From Athripsodes cinereus (Eukaryota; Arthropoda; Insecta; Trichoptera; Leptoceridae): a DNA stretch of 64,000 nucleotides. The stretch lies in the NCBI GenBank assembly GCA_947579605.1, contig OX388316.1, positions 18,293,290 through 18,357,289 on the forward strand, written 5' to 3'. The position numbers and the translations under genes are program-made. Of this stretch, positions 23,101 to 35,100 are shown piece after piece (within the stretch, counting starts at the first letter, position 1; each line of letters begins with the position of its first letter). The notes under the pieces were generated by a model. It worked only from the letters and a program-made list of their open reading frames with translations. It made no database searches and was not told the DNA's origin.

Positions 23101-26100
23101 TTTTTGATAAATGCTTGTGCACGCTGCAATATATGTTCTACTTTTTTATTATTATATATAATGAGTTACAATCCATTGGATTGGTCTGCAACGAGTTTTG
23201 ACTTATTTCTCCACTCCTCCCTATTCTCAGCCAGTCTCTTCAACTCCATATATGAGCCACAGCTCATGTCCCTCTTCAGTTGGTCCATATAGGCGTCTCT
23301 CGGTCGACCTCTGCCATTTGTGCCTTCGGTCCTGCCCTCTGCGATTGCGATGAGCAGTCCTGGGTGCCTGATGTTGTGGCCAATCCAATTAGCTCGTTGT
23401 TGGCAGATTCTTTTGAGGAGTTGCCTTTTTTCGCCAACCCTGGTTAACACTTCTTCGTTTTCGACGTGTTCCGACCAATGAATCTTCAGCATGCGTCTAT
23501 AACACCACATTTCAAATGCCGCTAACCGTCCGCTTTCCCTCTTACTGATGGTCCACGTCTCGCATCCATATAGCAGAATGCTCCACACAAAGGCTTTAGT
23601 GAGATTCTTCCTCACGCTTAGATCAATATTAGGGGATTCTAATATTTTGGATTTTTTGTTAAAGGCAATTCGTGCCTGGTTTATTCTGCTCACAATTTCT
23701 GATTTGGAGCGTCCGTCCTGGTTTATTCTGCTGCCCAAGTACACGAATTCTCTTACTTGTTTGATGCTCACTCCATTTATGGCAATGTTCGCAGTCGCTT
23801 CCTCCCTTCCAACGACCATACATTTTGTTTTATCTTTATTTATTTTCATGTTGTACTTTGACAACAGTATACTTTCCATTTTTCCTAAGGCTTCGTTCAG
23901 CTCCATCTCGGAGTCTGCGAGCAGTGCTATGTCGTCAGCATATCTAATCATGTCAACCTTTTTCCCATTTATTTTTACTCCTGTCCAATTCTTCATTTCT
24001 TCTCTGAGTTCATCAATAGCTTGCTGTATATAGCAGTTAAAGAGTGCTGGCGACATTGAGCATCCCTGTCTTACACCTTGTTCTACTCTCGCTTCTGCGC
24101 AGCTCTCTCCGCTTTTAATTACAGCCATTTCATTCTTGTATAGGCTCCAGATTGCTCTTCTGTCCTTATAGCTCATTCCTATCTGGTTTAGAGTCTTAAA
24201 AAGTTGTTCCCATTCTACTTTATCGAATGCTTTTTCTAGGTCGATGAATGCTACATACGTGTTTCTATTCACTGTTATTCTCTTTTCAAGAACAAGTCTT
24301 AGACTCAGAATTGCATCTCTTGTACCTGTCTCTTTGCGGAATCCAAATTGATCTTCTGAAAGTGTTTCGTTTATTTTATTTTCCGCCCTTTTCATTATAA
24401 TGTTGGTGAGTATCTTAGAAGCGTGTGATATCATGCTTAATGTTCTGTGTTGTTCGCACTTTGTCGTGCCTGTTTTCTTAGGTAGCGCTCGTATCAGACA
24501 TTTGGCGAAGTCCTCAGGTATCTCTCCTGTGTTATATATTTTGCAGACAAGCTTATACAAAGTGTCAAGCATGCCGCTTCCTGCGCATTTAAGCAGCTCT
24601 GATGGAATTAGGTCAATACCTGGTGCTTTGCCGTCTTTCAATTTTGATAAGGCATTATCAAATTCACTTCTTAAGATATCATCTCCATTATTTTCTTTGT
24701 CATATTCTGTTTCCAGTGCTTTACTTTCCTCAAGTATGTTCTTTCCTTTGTAAAGTTGTTCTAGGTATTCTTTCCACCTTTTGACGATCAATTCATCCTC
24801 AAACAGAAGTTTGCCGTTTTGATCTTGGATAGCACATCGTGGCTGTGTCTTATCATTGAAAAAATTCTTGACTTCAGAATATGCAGTTTCAAATTTTCTT
24901 TGTTTTATATTTCTGTTGATATTCCTGCATTTTTCTTGCAGATAGCATTCCTTTCTTAATTTGGACTCCCTGTTGATTTTGTTTCTCAAGATTTTATATT
25001 CCTTTTTTCCTTCTTCTGTTCTCGAGTTCTTTAACCTCCTTCTTTCTTCAATCATTTCTAATATATCGTCCGTAATCCATTCTTTCCTAGCTTGCGGCTT
25101 TCCTTTCTCTATTACCTCGTCTGCCGCTGTGGTTATTTTCTCTTTGATTTTCTCCCATACTCTGTTTACACTTTCATTGTTCTCAAAATCGCAAACCTTA
25201 GTTTTATCGTCGTATTTTTCTTTTACTTCTTTTGTTTTTAAAAGCTTTAAGTCCCATCTTTTTTTGGTTCTCTTCTCGAGCCTTTTGAATTTCAGTATGG
25301 TTTCCGCCACAACCATATTATGGTCGCTATCAATGTCCGGGCCTGCATAGCTCCTGCAATCTTTAATTTGGTTTCTATACCGTTGCCGCGTTAAAATATA
25401 GTCAATCTGCGACCGGAATCTGTCTCCGGGAGATTTCCACGTATATCGATGTCTATTATTATTATGTGTCCATAAATGCATTGTTGCCTGCATGTGTCTT
25501 TTTCATTTGTTTGCTTTATATTGTATTTTTGTTTTTTTATTTATATTATTACTGTAGATATGTATGTGGATGTATGTATATTTATGTCTGTTTTTATTTT
25601 TTGTTTTTTTGATTTAATAACCGGGTTAGTTGGAAGACATCCCATTTTAGCAATAACTCGCCCTCTGTACATTGAATTGTATAAATGATATTTTCTATGT
25701 TAATTATTTTGTATTATTGTAAACAATGTACAGTGAAGAATAAAATAAATAAATAAAAATAAATTTTCAAGGACAAGGGTAAGACGTTTCAACATCATAT
25801 ATAAAACATTAAACATCTTTATTTCAGAGTCAAAGCATGCAACCCATCCTAAATGTCTCATTATATTTGTGGCACTGAGAAAATGTTGTGTATGTTCATA
25901 ACATGCTATTAGTCTGTTAACTAGCAGACTTGTGGGATGTGCAAAGATGGAATAATAAAGAAATCGATAGTTTTTATATGCTCAATACAAGTAAGTTAAT
26001 GGAAGATATCGCATCCCTGCGATAAATTTTTTTTTTTTTTAAAAGATATATCTGGGTTTTTGTTATGAACCCAAATACAACCTTATTCACCTTTCACAGT

Positions 26101-29100
26101 AAGCTACTAAAAGCTTGTGTCGTGAAAGGGGAGTATGCCGGCACCTAGTATTGAACCACGGACCCCTTGTTCACGAGGCCGAGACTCTACCTCCAGGCTA
26201 CCGACGAACTCTAGCTATTATTTTTATACAAATATTTTTGTACAATAAAGTTTATTATTATTATTAAGTGGTAAGTGTACTGGCTATGTCATTGACGATA
26301 ATGCTAAATCGATTACCATAGCTTCTGACACTCCTCCAATGAGAGCATACTGCAGCGCTAAGTAGTAGAGACAGAGATGGTCCTCGGGATCACAGTCCAC
26401 AGCCTTGTGAAGACTTTCCATGCATTTGCTGTTAGCATCTTCCTTTTCCGCTCTTATTGTCGTGGCTCTGCAAAAGATTTGATACTTTCACAATATATAT
26501 TTTATTATTTATAATATATATATTTATATTTTATTATTGTCTTGAATGTTTGATGTGTACGTACAATGACAGCGAAAAGGTTTTTACTGTAATGCTGTTC
26601 ATTGTTTCATTTATATAATAAATAAATAAATAAAATATATAAGTCAAAGAATCCCAGTGCTAAGGTGGAATAGGTAGGTCATGCTCTTTGAATGATTGAT
26701 AATTTGTGGAGGAAGAGAATACTGGATACATTAAGAGAGGTTTGTCAAGTACTAAAATAAGCAAGATCTTTTCCAGGAAACTTTATTTCACAATAGATAA
26801 TAATAATAATAAAAAATCTTTTCTATGTGCAATACTAACCTGGCAGTCATGAGATATCCTAAGCCAACATAGAGATGACACCGAGACAGAAGGTAGGATG
26901 GATGAGCGTGTTCTCTTTCCAAAGCCATCTTACTGTACATCAAACCATCTGATATCTAAAACAAAGTAATATACAAGACTGAGAGAAGGGGAGAAGATCT
27001 AACCGCAACACTGAAAGCTTTATCTGATAAGTTGGGTGTCTCTGTTTCCTCCAATGATGTTGAATCATTACATAGAGTGTCTCATGGTGTTCCAACTCAT
27101 GATGCAAAGCCAAAAAATATTGTGATTAAATTTAACAACAGAAAAGTACGAGACTCTTTTATAGAAGCTTACAAACTGAAGCGCGGCATCACGATGAGGG
27201 ACATCGCACCAGGGGGGGCTCAACAGAGAATATTTATATCGGAACATTTAACAGCACGAAGAAAACTCTTATTTCGAGACGCACGAATTGCTGCAAGGGA
27301 GAGAAATTACAAATTTGTGTGGATCAAACATGCAAAAATCTACGTGAGGAAGGGAGAAGGAGACGCAGTTATACCAATTTACAATTATTCATCAGACAGA
27401 AAAAGATAGTGTAGATCCTATATCTCCCCATTCAATTGTTAAACATTATTGCTTATGTATTTATTTGATTTCCATGATGTATGTGGTATTTTTTAATGAT
27501 ATTTGTTTTCCTATGTTATCCTACTGTATTGTTTCCCTTTTTTACAATTGCACTCTTGATTCTGGAATGGGTCTGATGACGCTTGGTGTGCTATGTTGTG
27601 CTTTATGTGTCGGCTATTCATTTTTGATTCTATTTCTTCATAGGTAATCTAAGGATTCTTTATCAGAACTGCAGAGGGCTAAAGAGTAAGACTGATGAGT
27701 TCCGGTGTAACTTAGGTATATCTAATTTTGACGTTATATGTTTGACGGAAACATGGTTGAATGCTGACATATTTGATGGTGAGTTATTTGGTGAGAATTA
27801 TGTGGTGTATCGTAGAGACAGAAACTTTTCTTTAACAGGTAAGAAAGATGGTGGGGCGGTTCTCATAGCTGTATCGACTGCTTACAATTGCCTGAGGGAG
27901 CCTAGCTGGGAGTGCGAGGGTGAAAACTTATTCATAGGTATCTCACTGACAAGGAGATTGCAAACGAACCGATGCGATGGGAGTAAGTTGATACTAGGTG
28001 TAATTTATATACCTCCTAATTCTAAAATAGAGATATACGATGCTACTTTCACAGCCATATCCAAACATATCATAGCCCAAGTAGCACATGCTAGTAGCTT
28101 TGATTCGAGGCCATTCATAAAGTAGTAACATTTAATCGCATTTTCGACACATTTCTACACAAAGCAAACTATCTGCACTTTGGTAATTCCGATTCGAAAC
28201 TGATTCAACACAGAGCGACTATAATGAATAAAGAAACGACGTTTCGAATTCACTTCCAAGTGTTACAAAACAATGTTACATTAATCATTTTAGACATAAT
28301 GTTATGAAACAGAGTACAAAAATTGTGTTGGTTTAGAAAACTATGCATTCATACCAGTTCTATTCAAACTGTTTATTGCTTAAGACTTAAAATTAAAATG
28401 CACCATAATTATTTTTACTGAAACATTGTTGTTTATCACAATGCTGGTGATAAGGTTGTAAAGCTTTAATGCCAACAGAGTGGTTACATAAATAAATTAT
28501 CATTTAATAAATAGAAAAAGAAGTGCCCAAACATTTGATGCAATATTATGGAACAAACCATCGTATATACTTATTCATTATCAACCATAGACTTATTATG
28601 ATTTTTATTATGCGGCTTCTTCACACTTCTCAGCATTATACAACCAGATAAGTCTCCATATGATCAGTCATGGTCACATATTCAAATATATTTATTATTA
28701 TTATAATAATAAAAGACCGCCTTTTAAATAGGTCTAAGATTATTTATATCTTTATTATCAACAATGTATGTTTTTGTCGAATTCCATCTATAGAGTTTTA
28801 CAATAAAAATCGATATGGAATTCTACTACCTAAACACCGACACAGTGAATTTTACGATAAACTTTATTAACACAACAATTGATTATTCATATATTGTCTA
28901 GATGGCGCTGGTAGAATATGGAAACAAATGCAAAGTTAATTATATTTATTGTATGATTATTATAATAATATATTATGATCTATATAGAACAATTATATAA
29001 TACATAATTATGTCTATAGTTTTATTACGTGTAAGTACATAGGGTACAAAGATAATTCTAATAATTCAGAGGCTACATTAAAAAAATAATATTTATATCT

Positions 29101-32100
29101 CCTAATATATGAGCTCGCCAAAAATCGGGAACCGATACTACTTCTGTAAGTAATAAGTGTATTAATTGAAATTAATATATCGCCTTAAAAAGAAACAAAA
29201 ATACTTTGAGAATCGCGGACTCTTATTTGACAAATATAGAACGCCGAAACAGTAAAGAAACATCATTACAACTCCATTTTGGATAATCATATATATTGAT
29301 AAAAATAGATTGTATGACGATATATCATTATCTGTTTATTTAAATATTGTATAAAACTCCCTTAAATGACACATATTTTATTTATTTATTTACAAATATT
29401 TACATTTTATTTTGATAAAACTTAGTTAGAAAACTCATAACTGACAATAATGAGAAAAACCTGTATAATTTGAAGCTGCTAGGAACATTCTTTGTACAAT
29501 TACAATTGATTATCGATATAAATTTTATAGTTAAAATTATAAAATTATAAAGGTGCACTAAATAATTGGACCTATCTTACTATTTTACTCGACAAAGCAA
29601 GCCTTGCAGGGAAATTTTAGGTTAATATCCCGCAGATATAGTATTTATACTTCATGTAAGTATGTTTAAAGTGAATCGACAAATTGTTTGTTGTTTTCCC
29701 ACATCCATGATTAAAATCATGATGTTAAACATTTTGAGGTTAGATTATTCCTCACACTTAGATTTGAAACGTCGTTTCGACATTTATTCCCCATTTTTAG
29801 TCGACGTTTCATAACTGCTTTGTAATGGGAACTTAAAATCTTGCTTGTTTTTGAAACAAATGTTATCGCCATTTCAAATCGGCGCCTAGAGAGCGACAAA
29901 AATGGTTTCTTGGGAGATAATCACTACAATGGTAATTTGTGCCTATTGGGGGACTTTAATGTACCAACTATAAACTGGACTGAGGGAGGTATCGATGCGG
30001 CTGCTTGTGTGGACTTATGTGGAGGACCAATAGCTCATTTACTTTTGAATAATATGTCACTACTTAACCTCAATCAGTTTAACTGTATATATAACAGCAA
30101 CAATAGAGTTTTGGACCTTGTTATGTCTGATACTCATTGTGTGGTGACACATTCAGACTTTTCATTAGTTGCCAAGGACCCGCAGCATCCCTCTTTCATT
30201 ATTGATGTTCTACTAGAGGCAGAAATTGTACTGGACTCTTTGTGTCTACTGAGTGCTTTGCCTACCCCATTCCTGACTCCCCTCTAACTCACCCAGAACT
30301 ATTAATTTTTATGTGTGATTGGCAGTGTTGTCTTTTGAGCGTTTTATTCTTGTTTTTATCATTGTTTTTATTTTTCATTGACTCATAATTTTTTTTAATT
30401 GATTTTTGATGTATTTTTTTTTTATGTGTTTGTTGTGACTTTATTATTATTTGAATGACTGGGTTTCTACTCTCAGACTCCCATAGTCTGTTGGCTTCCC
30501 TCTTGGTGTCTGATGGGACTGTTCGGCAGCTTTGGGTCTGGGTCTCGGTAGATACTTGGGGGGATTCCTGCGTGGGTGGGGGTTTGGGAGGTGTGACTCA
30601 GTAAATAAATCATTTATGCCTGTAAAGGAGCACAGCATTACTCATGTCATTTGTGATTGTGTTATTTTTAATATGTATATGTTGGGCCCGATGGCGTATG
30701 TTTGCGATGAATAAATAAAATTAAATTGGGTATTATTTTGTTCTGGAAACTACATAGTGTATAACATGACTAATTGAAATTACTAACCCTGTTGAGATTT
30801 TCATAACACTGTCTTGCAGCCAGGAGACAGGGCACAACAGATTCTGGCTCTAACTGTATGACCTGAGAGAGGACACTGACAGCTCTATCTGCTCTACCCA
30901 GAGCCACCAGGGAGTAGGCCTGCTGTTGCCAGATGTGAGCTTCTTCAAATGAAAACTTCATGGCTCTTTCTAATGACTGAAATAGTAATCACAAAATCAA
31001 TAAAATGGTTCCAATATGCTTATAAAGAAATGAGGATCAAGTTTTTAGTGAAGAAATGTGGAATGTGTTTAATGAAAGAATGGGGAATGTGTATTGAAAA
31101 GGAATGAGGAAAGAGTTTGGTAAAGGAATATGAAATGTGTTTAGAAAAGAAAAGCTTGATATTGGAATACAGAATGTGTTTCGTAAAAGAGATAAGTTAA
31201 GCTCGACAACGGAAGTAAATGGAACAAATCCTGCTGCTAACTTATTCCATCATTAAATAAAATAAGTATATACTAATGCATATGGAATATATTTGAGGCA
31301 TTTTTACTATGATAACAAACCGAATTCTATAATTAAGACAAAATTTGAAATTTTTTCTAACTTACTTCCTGTAATAATCCCACTTGATTCCATCTGACTG
31401 TGGCTATGGTGAGCAGATCATATATAGCGCTAGCATTCTCAAAGGCGTGTATCCTGGCTTGCTCAAACTCAGGACTCTGAGACAATACAGCATCTCTTAC
31501 AGCCATGGCCTCACCAATCTGAAGGAGTAAGATGGTTTCCTCACATTCGTTGTTTGGAACAAACTGAAAGAGAAAAACATTTTTTTAACACAATAATTGT
31601 AAATTGAATGACAACTTACTATTGTCTTTTGTAATGTCTTTGAACTAGCCATTGAGTCCTAAAATACAAAAGGTCTCCAACGTTTTTCAGTAATTTTTTG
31701 AGAACTCTGTAAAAGAGTTATTTTATTCATAAAACATTACATAGATGACATTTAAAATGTTAAATTTAGTGACAAAATATAATCATCCATTCAACCATCC
31801 TGTGCCATATGTTACAGAGAGGATCACCTATATGTTCATTACATGCAGTCAGTTTCTTGGCTACTCCACTTGCAGAAGACATCATAGCATAATCCAAATC
31901 ATGTCTGTAGTCAAGTGATAGTGTAAGAAATATGCAAAGTAAAAAGTAAATTTACCTGATTAAGACCAGCATACTTCTTTGGCTTCCATGGTCCATCCAC
32001 AGGTGTCTTACTAGATGATGGAGTCCATTCACTGCCTGAGACCCCCCTCAATAGGACTTCAGCCAGTTGCCTCGCTAGTGTAAGTCTCAGAGAGTGAGTG

Positions 32101-35100
32101 CCATGAGACTCTACAGCAGTCAACATTTCACGATACCTAAAAACACGTAAAAATCATGAATGTCCAGCATTGTCCACTCAAAAAGTTTGTAGCACAAATT
32201 ACCAGTCCATTGATATTTCTTCTTGATTGATTCTTATTGGTTTTTATCATATCATCATAGAGATAATTTGTAAGAATATGTGATTTTTTTGTTTCTTTTT
32301 TGTAAAATAATTCATAAAATGACAAGAAAAATATAATATGTTTAAATTATCAATTGTTACATATTGTAAATGTGATAACTTTTAGAAACTTTGTTACAAA
32401 ACAACATGATAAAAAATTATCTTGGTTTATATATCTACATCCAAATTACCATATAAGGCTTAGAAAAGACACCATCACCTTATTTGGAAGTGCCCTGGAT
32501 GGAATTAGAACCCGTAATCAATCCTTTTCATGAGGTCTGCTTCGTCCAATTAAGCTAACGTGCTACAGCTTCTCTTATATTGCTTTTATTTTGTTTTCAA
32601 ATTTACATTTATAACCTCATACAATGGTTAATTGTAATATAACATCGATATATTACTACATCTTTCTAACATGCAGCTGGTTTGCTGGCTACCCCACTTG
32701 TGGGATATGCCGTGATGGTATAGTAGTATATATTATATTACTACAATTTGAAATAGTTTTTGTTGTCGAAAAGCTTAATTTCTTACGATGTATTAGTGTT
32801 ACACAAAGGACAAGATTTAAAACTTGGGGACAAATGTGAAAACATAATATCCAAACCTATCAACAGCTTGTTGCAATCTTCCAGCTCTCATGTGCAGTAT
32901 GGGAGCTCTTTGCAGAGCCGTTTCTAGGACAGGACCCAGGGCTCTAGTGGCACTACTGCTACTACTGCCTGAAGGAAGAGTAGAAGATCCTCCACCTCCG
33001 GTACCAGTCGCCGTGTTACCAACTCCTGTGCTACCAGCTACCACACTCCCAGTAGCCGACCCTGTACCAGATCCCTCGGCTCGCTGAAGATATAGCAGGG
33101 AAAGTTCGGAGGCCAGCTCAAAACAACGTATCTGAAACATAAGAAACAGTGGCATGCTAAGAAATAAATGTGACAAGTGTATTTATTTAAATATAATTTA
33201 AAAAAAAATAGATAATTGAAGAGTGAGAAACAAAACTATAATATCACATATTTATCAAATTAGGTTTATGAAAAATATATGAAGCACCGTAAAGATACAT
33301 AGAATTTTCAATTTTATGGCAAAATTTATTTATTTATTTATTTACATAATAAAATGTTTGTGAATGGCTCAACAGCTTAAACCCTTGAAATTTCATTGTT
33401 CTTAACAAAAACTATGAAATATTTATAATACTTATTTATAACAATACATGGAATGAGTCTTTTACAGAAAATGAAACAACAATTACAAAATCACAAGTCA
33501 AGAATACATTTTTGTGTTAATCTGTGTAATAAAACAATAAGAAATAGTCAATAAAATAATGCACTTATAAAACAAATTTCAAAATAAAGACTTAAAATTG
33601 AACAAATTTAACACTATTTTGAGTATTAAGAAAATTTGTTAACAATGCCAACAAAGTATTGAGATATGTATGAACATACAATATTAAATGAAAATAATAA
33701 CCTACTAATATATTTCCCATCAGTTTAATAATATACAATCATGAAAGAAGGGTGCAACGGAACTGTGATCGTACACTCAACACATGTGTAAAATATACTG
33801 AATAATTAATATGAGTGTGTCACATGTATCTATATAAATGATTAGCACTTTGATAGGAGATGAATTATACAGTAGTGCAGTGCATAGCAAGAAGTGCATT
33901 GGTGTTATTGCTATAGGCACTCATAGTAAACAAGGTGACATTAGTTACCATTGCATGCATTACAGAAATCATGAATATGATTAGCCATACATATATCCCA
34001 TGTAACAGAACAAATTAACTCTAGTTGTAAATTACATTCGTATCTATAACAACTTTTATTTTTTAAGATTAAAGTGGGTTTGAAATGTACTCAATGTGCT
34101 TATGTTATGGAATACATTAATAATGGGATCCGCACCTGAGAAATACAAGCATACCATCACGCTACTACTGCCTAACTTTTTTTTTACAATTTCATTAAAT
34201 TAGTTGAGTGGCTCAGAGCCAATGGTGCCTATTCAACTGTCGCAAAATTTGTACTTGGGCATATATTTCTTGATTTATCACTGTTATTTACTTATTTCGG
34301 AAATGCGTATTCTCATTAACGCTTACAATATAATATGATTAAATCACTGCTGACACGAGGCATCTTTGAAATAAGTAGATAATACAGATAACTCAAGAAA
34401 TATATGCCCAACTACAAATTTTTGCGACTGTTGGATAGGCACCATTGGCTCTGAGCCACTCAGTTATCAATTTGCCTTTTTATGATGTTTCCAAAGATAT
34501 TTAAAAAAAGACATATTAACGCCTAAAAGATAATGATCATGATCATATTTTTTGTAGTGTTAATTCTCCATAAACTAAGACAGTCTCTTTTTCGGAACAC
34601 CATTTCTGTGGTGACAATATCAGAAGGCTTAAAATATTATGATAAAAATCACTCAACTGTTGCAAATAAAATTTAATCGAAAAGGCTTGTTTCCCTATAA
34701 TGTTGTTGAAATATATGAAAAGTACAAAAGAAAAACAATAAATATTTGAAAAGGACACTGCTAATAGGCACACAATAGTTTGCGGCAACTATTGCAATTA
34801 TCCATACAATCAAATATTCATTGTCACCTATTTTAGAATAAATAATCTTTGTAAAAACTAACCATTTCATTTTCTCTCTCCACCTGTTTATATCTGCTTC
34901 CTCCAGGAGTTGCACTGTGTTCCAGACAAAGACCTTTAATAGCATAAGACTCTGCCACAATACGGAGACTTCGCCTAGAAACGGAATTATTTTAAATGAA
35001 TAACATTGTGTATAAACTAATAAAGTATGGATAAAACTAAGTCTAAATATTGAAATAAAATTTTACATACTAAAATATAAATTTTGATTTACAATCTTAA

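Larger units (their letters stand above)
26965..30725 (+). mobile_element. CR1-like LINE, 5'- and internally deleted, split by an insertion
   Basis: Parts in order: ORF1 end (about 26970-27409), inter-ORF spacer, ORF2 endonuclease first half (27640-28098), a foreign block (28099-29894), endonuclease second half (29895-30287), and a 3' UTR-like region to the AATAAATAAAATTAAA tail near 30725. The 3' region holds a stem-loop CAGACT-CCCAT-AGTCTG at about 30474-30490. No reverse-transcriptase motif is present anywhere, so RT has been lost from this copy. It lies in TTC7 intron 7, antisense to the gene. Confidence 0.8.

Noticed and set aside
23548..25350. Plus-strand open frames of 117-161 codons
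   Set aside because: Antisense shadows of the LINE reverse-transcriptase ORF on the minus strand, which has all RT motifs.
32460..32580. Functional tRNA gene
   Set aside because: Box A and B match, but I could not fold a proper acceptor and anticodon arm, and it sits in an intron full of repeats; a SINE is more likely.
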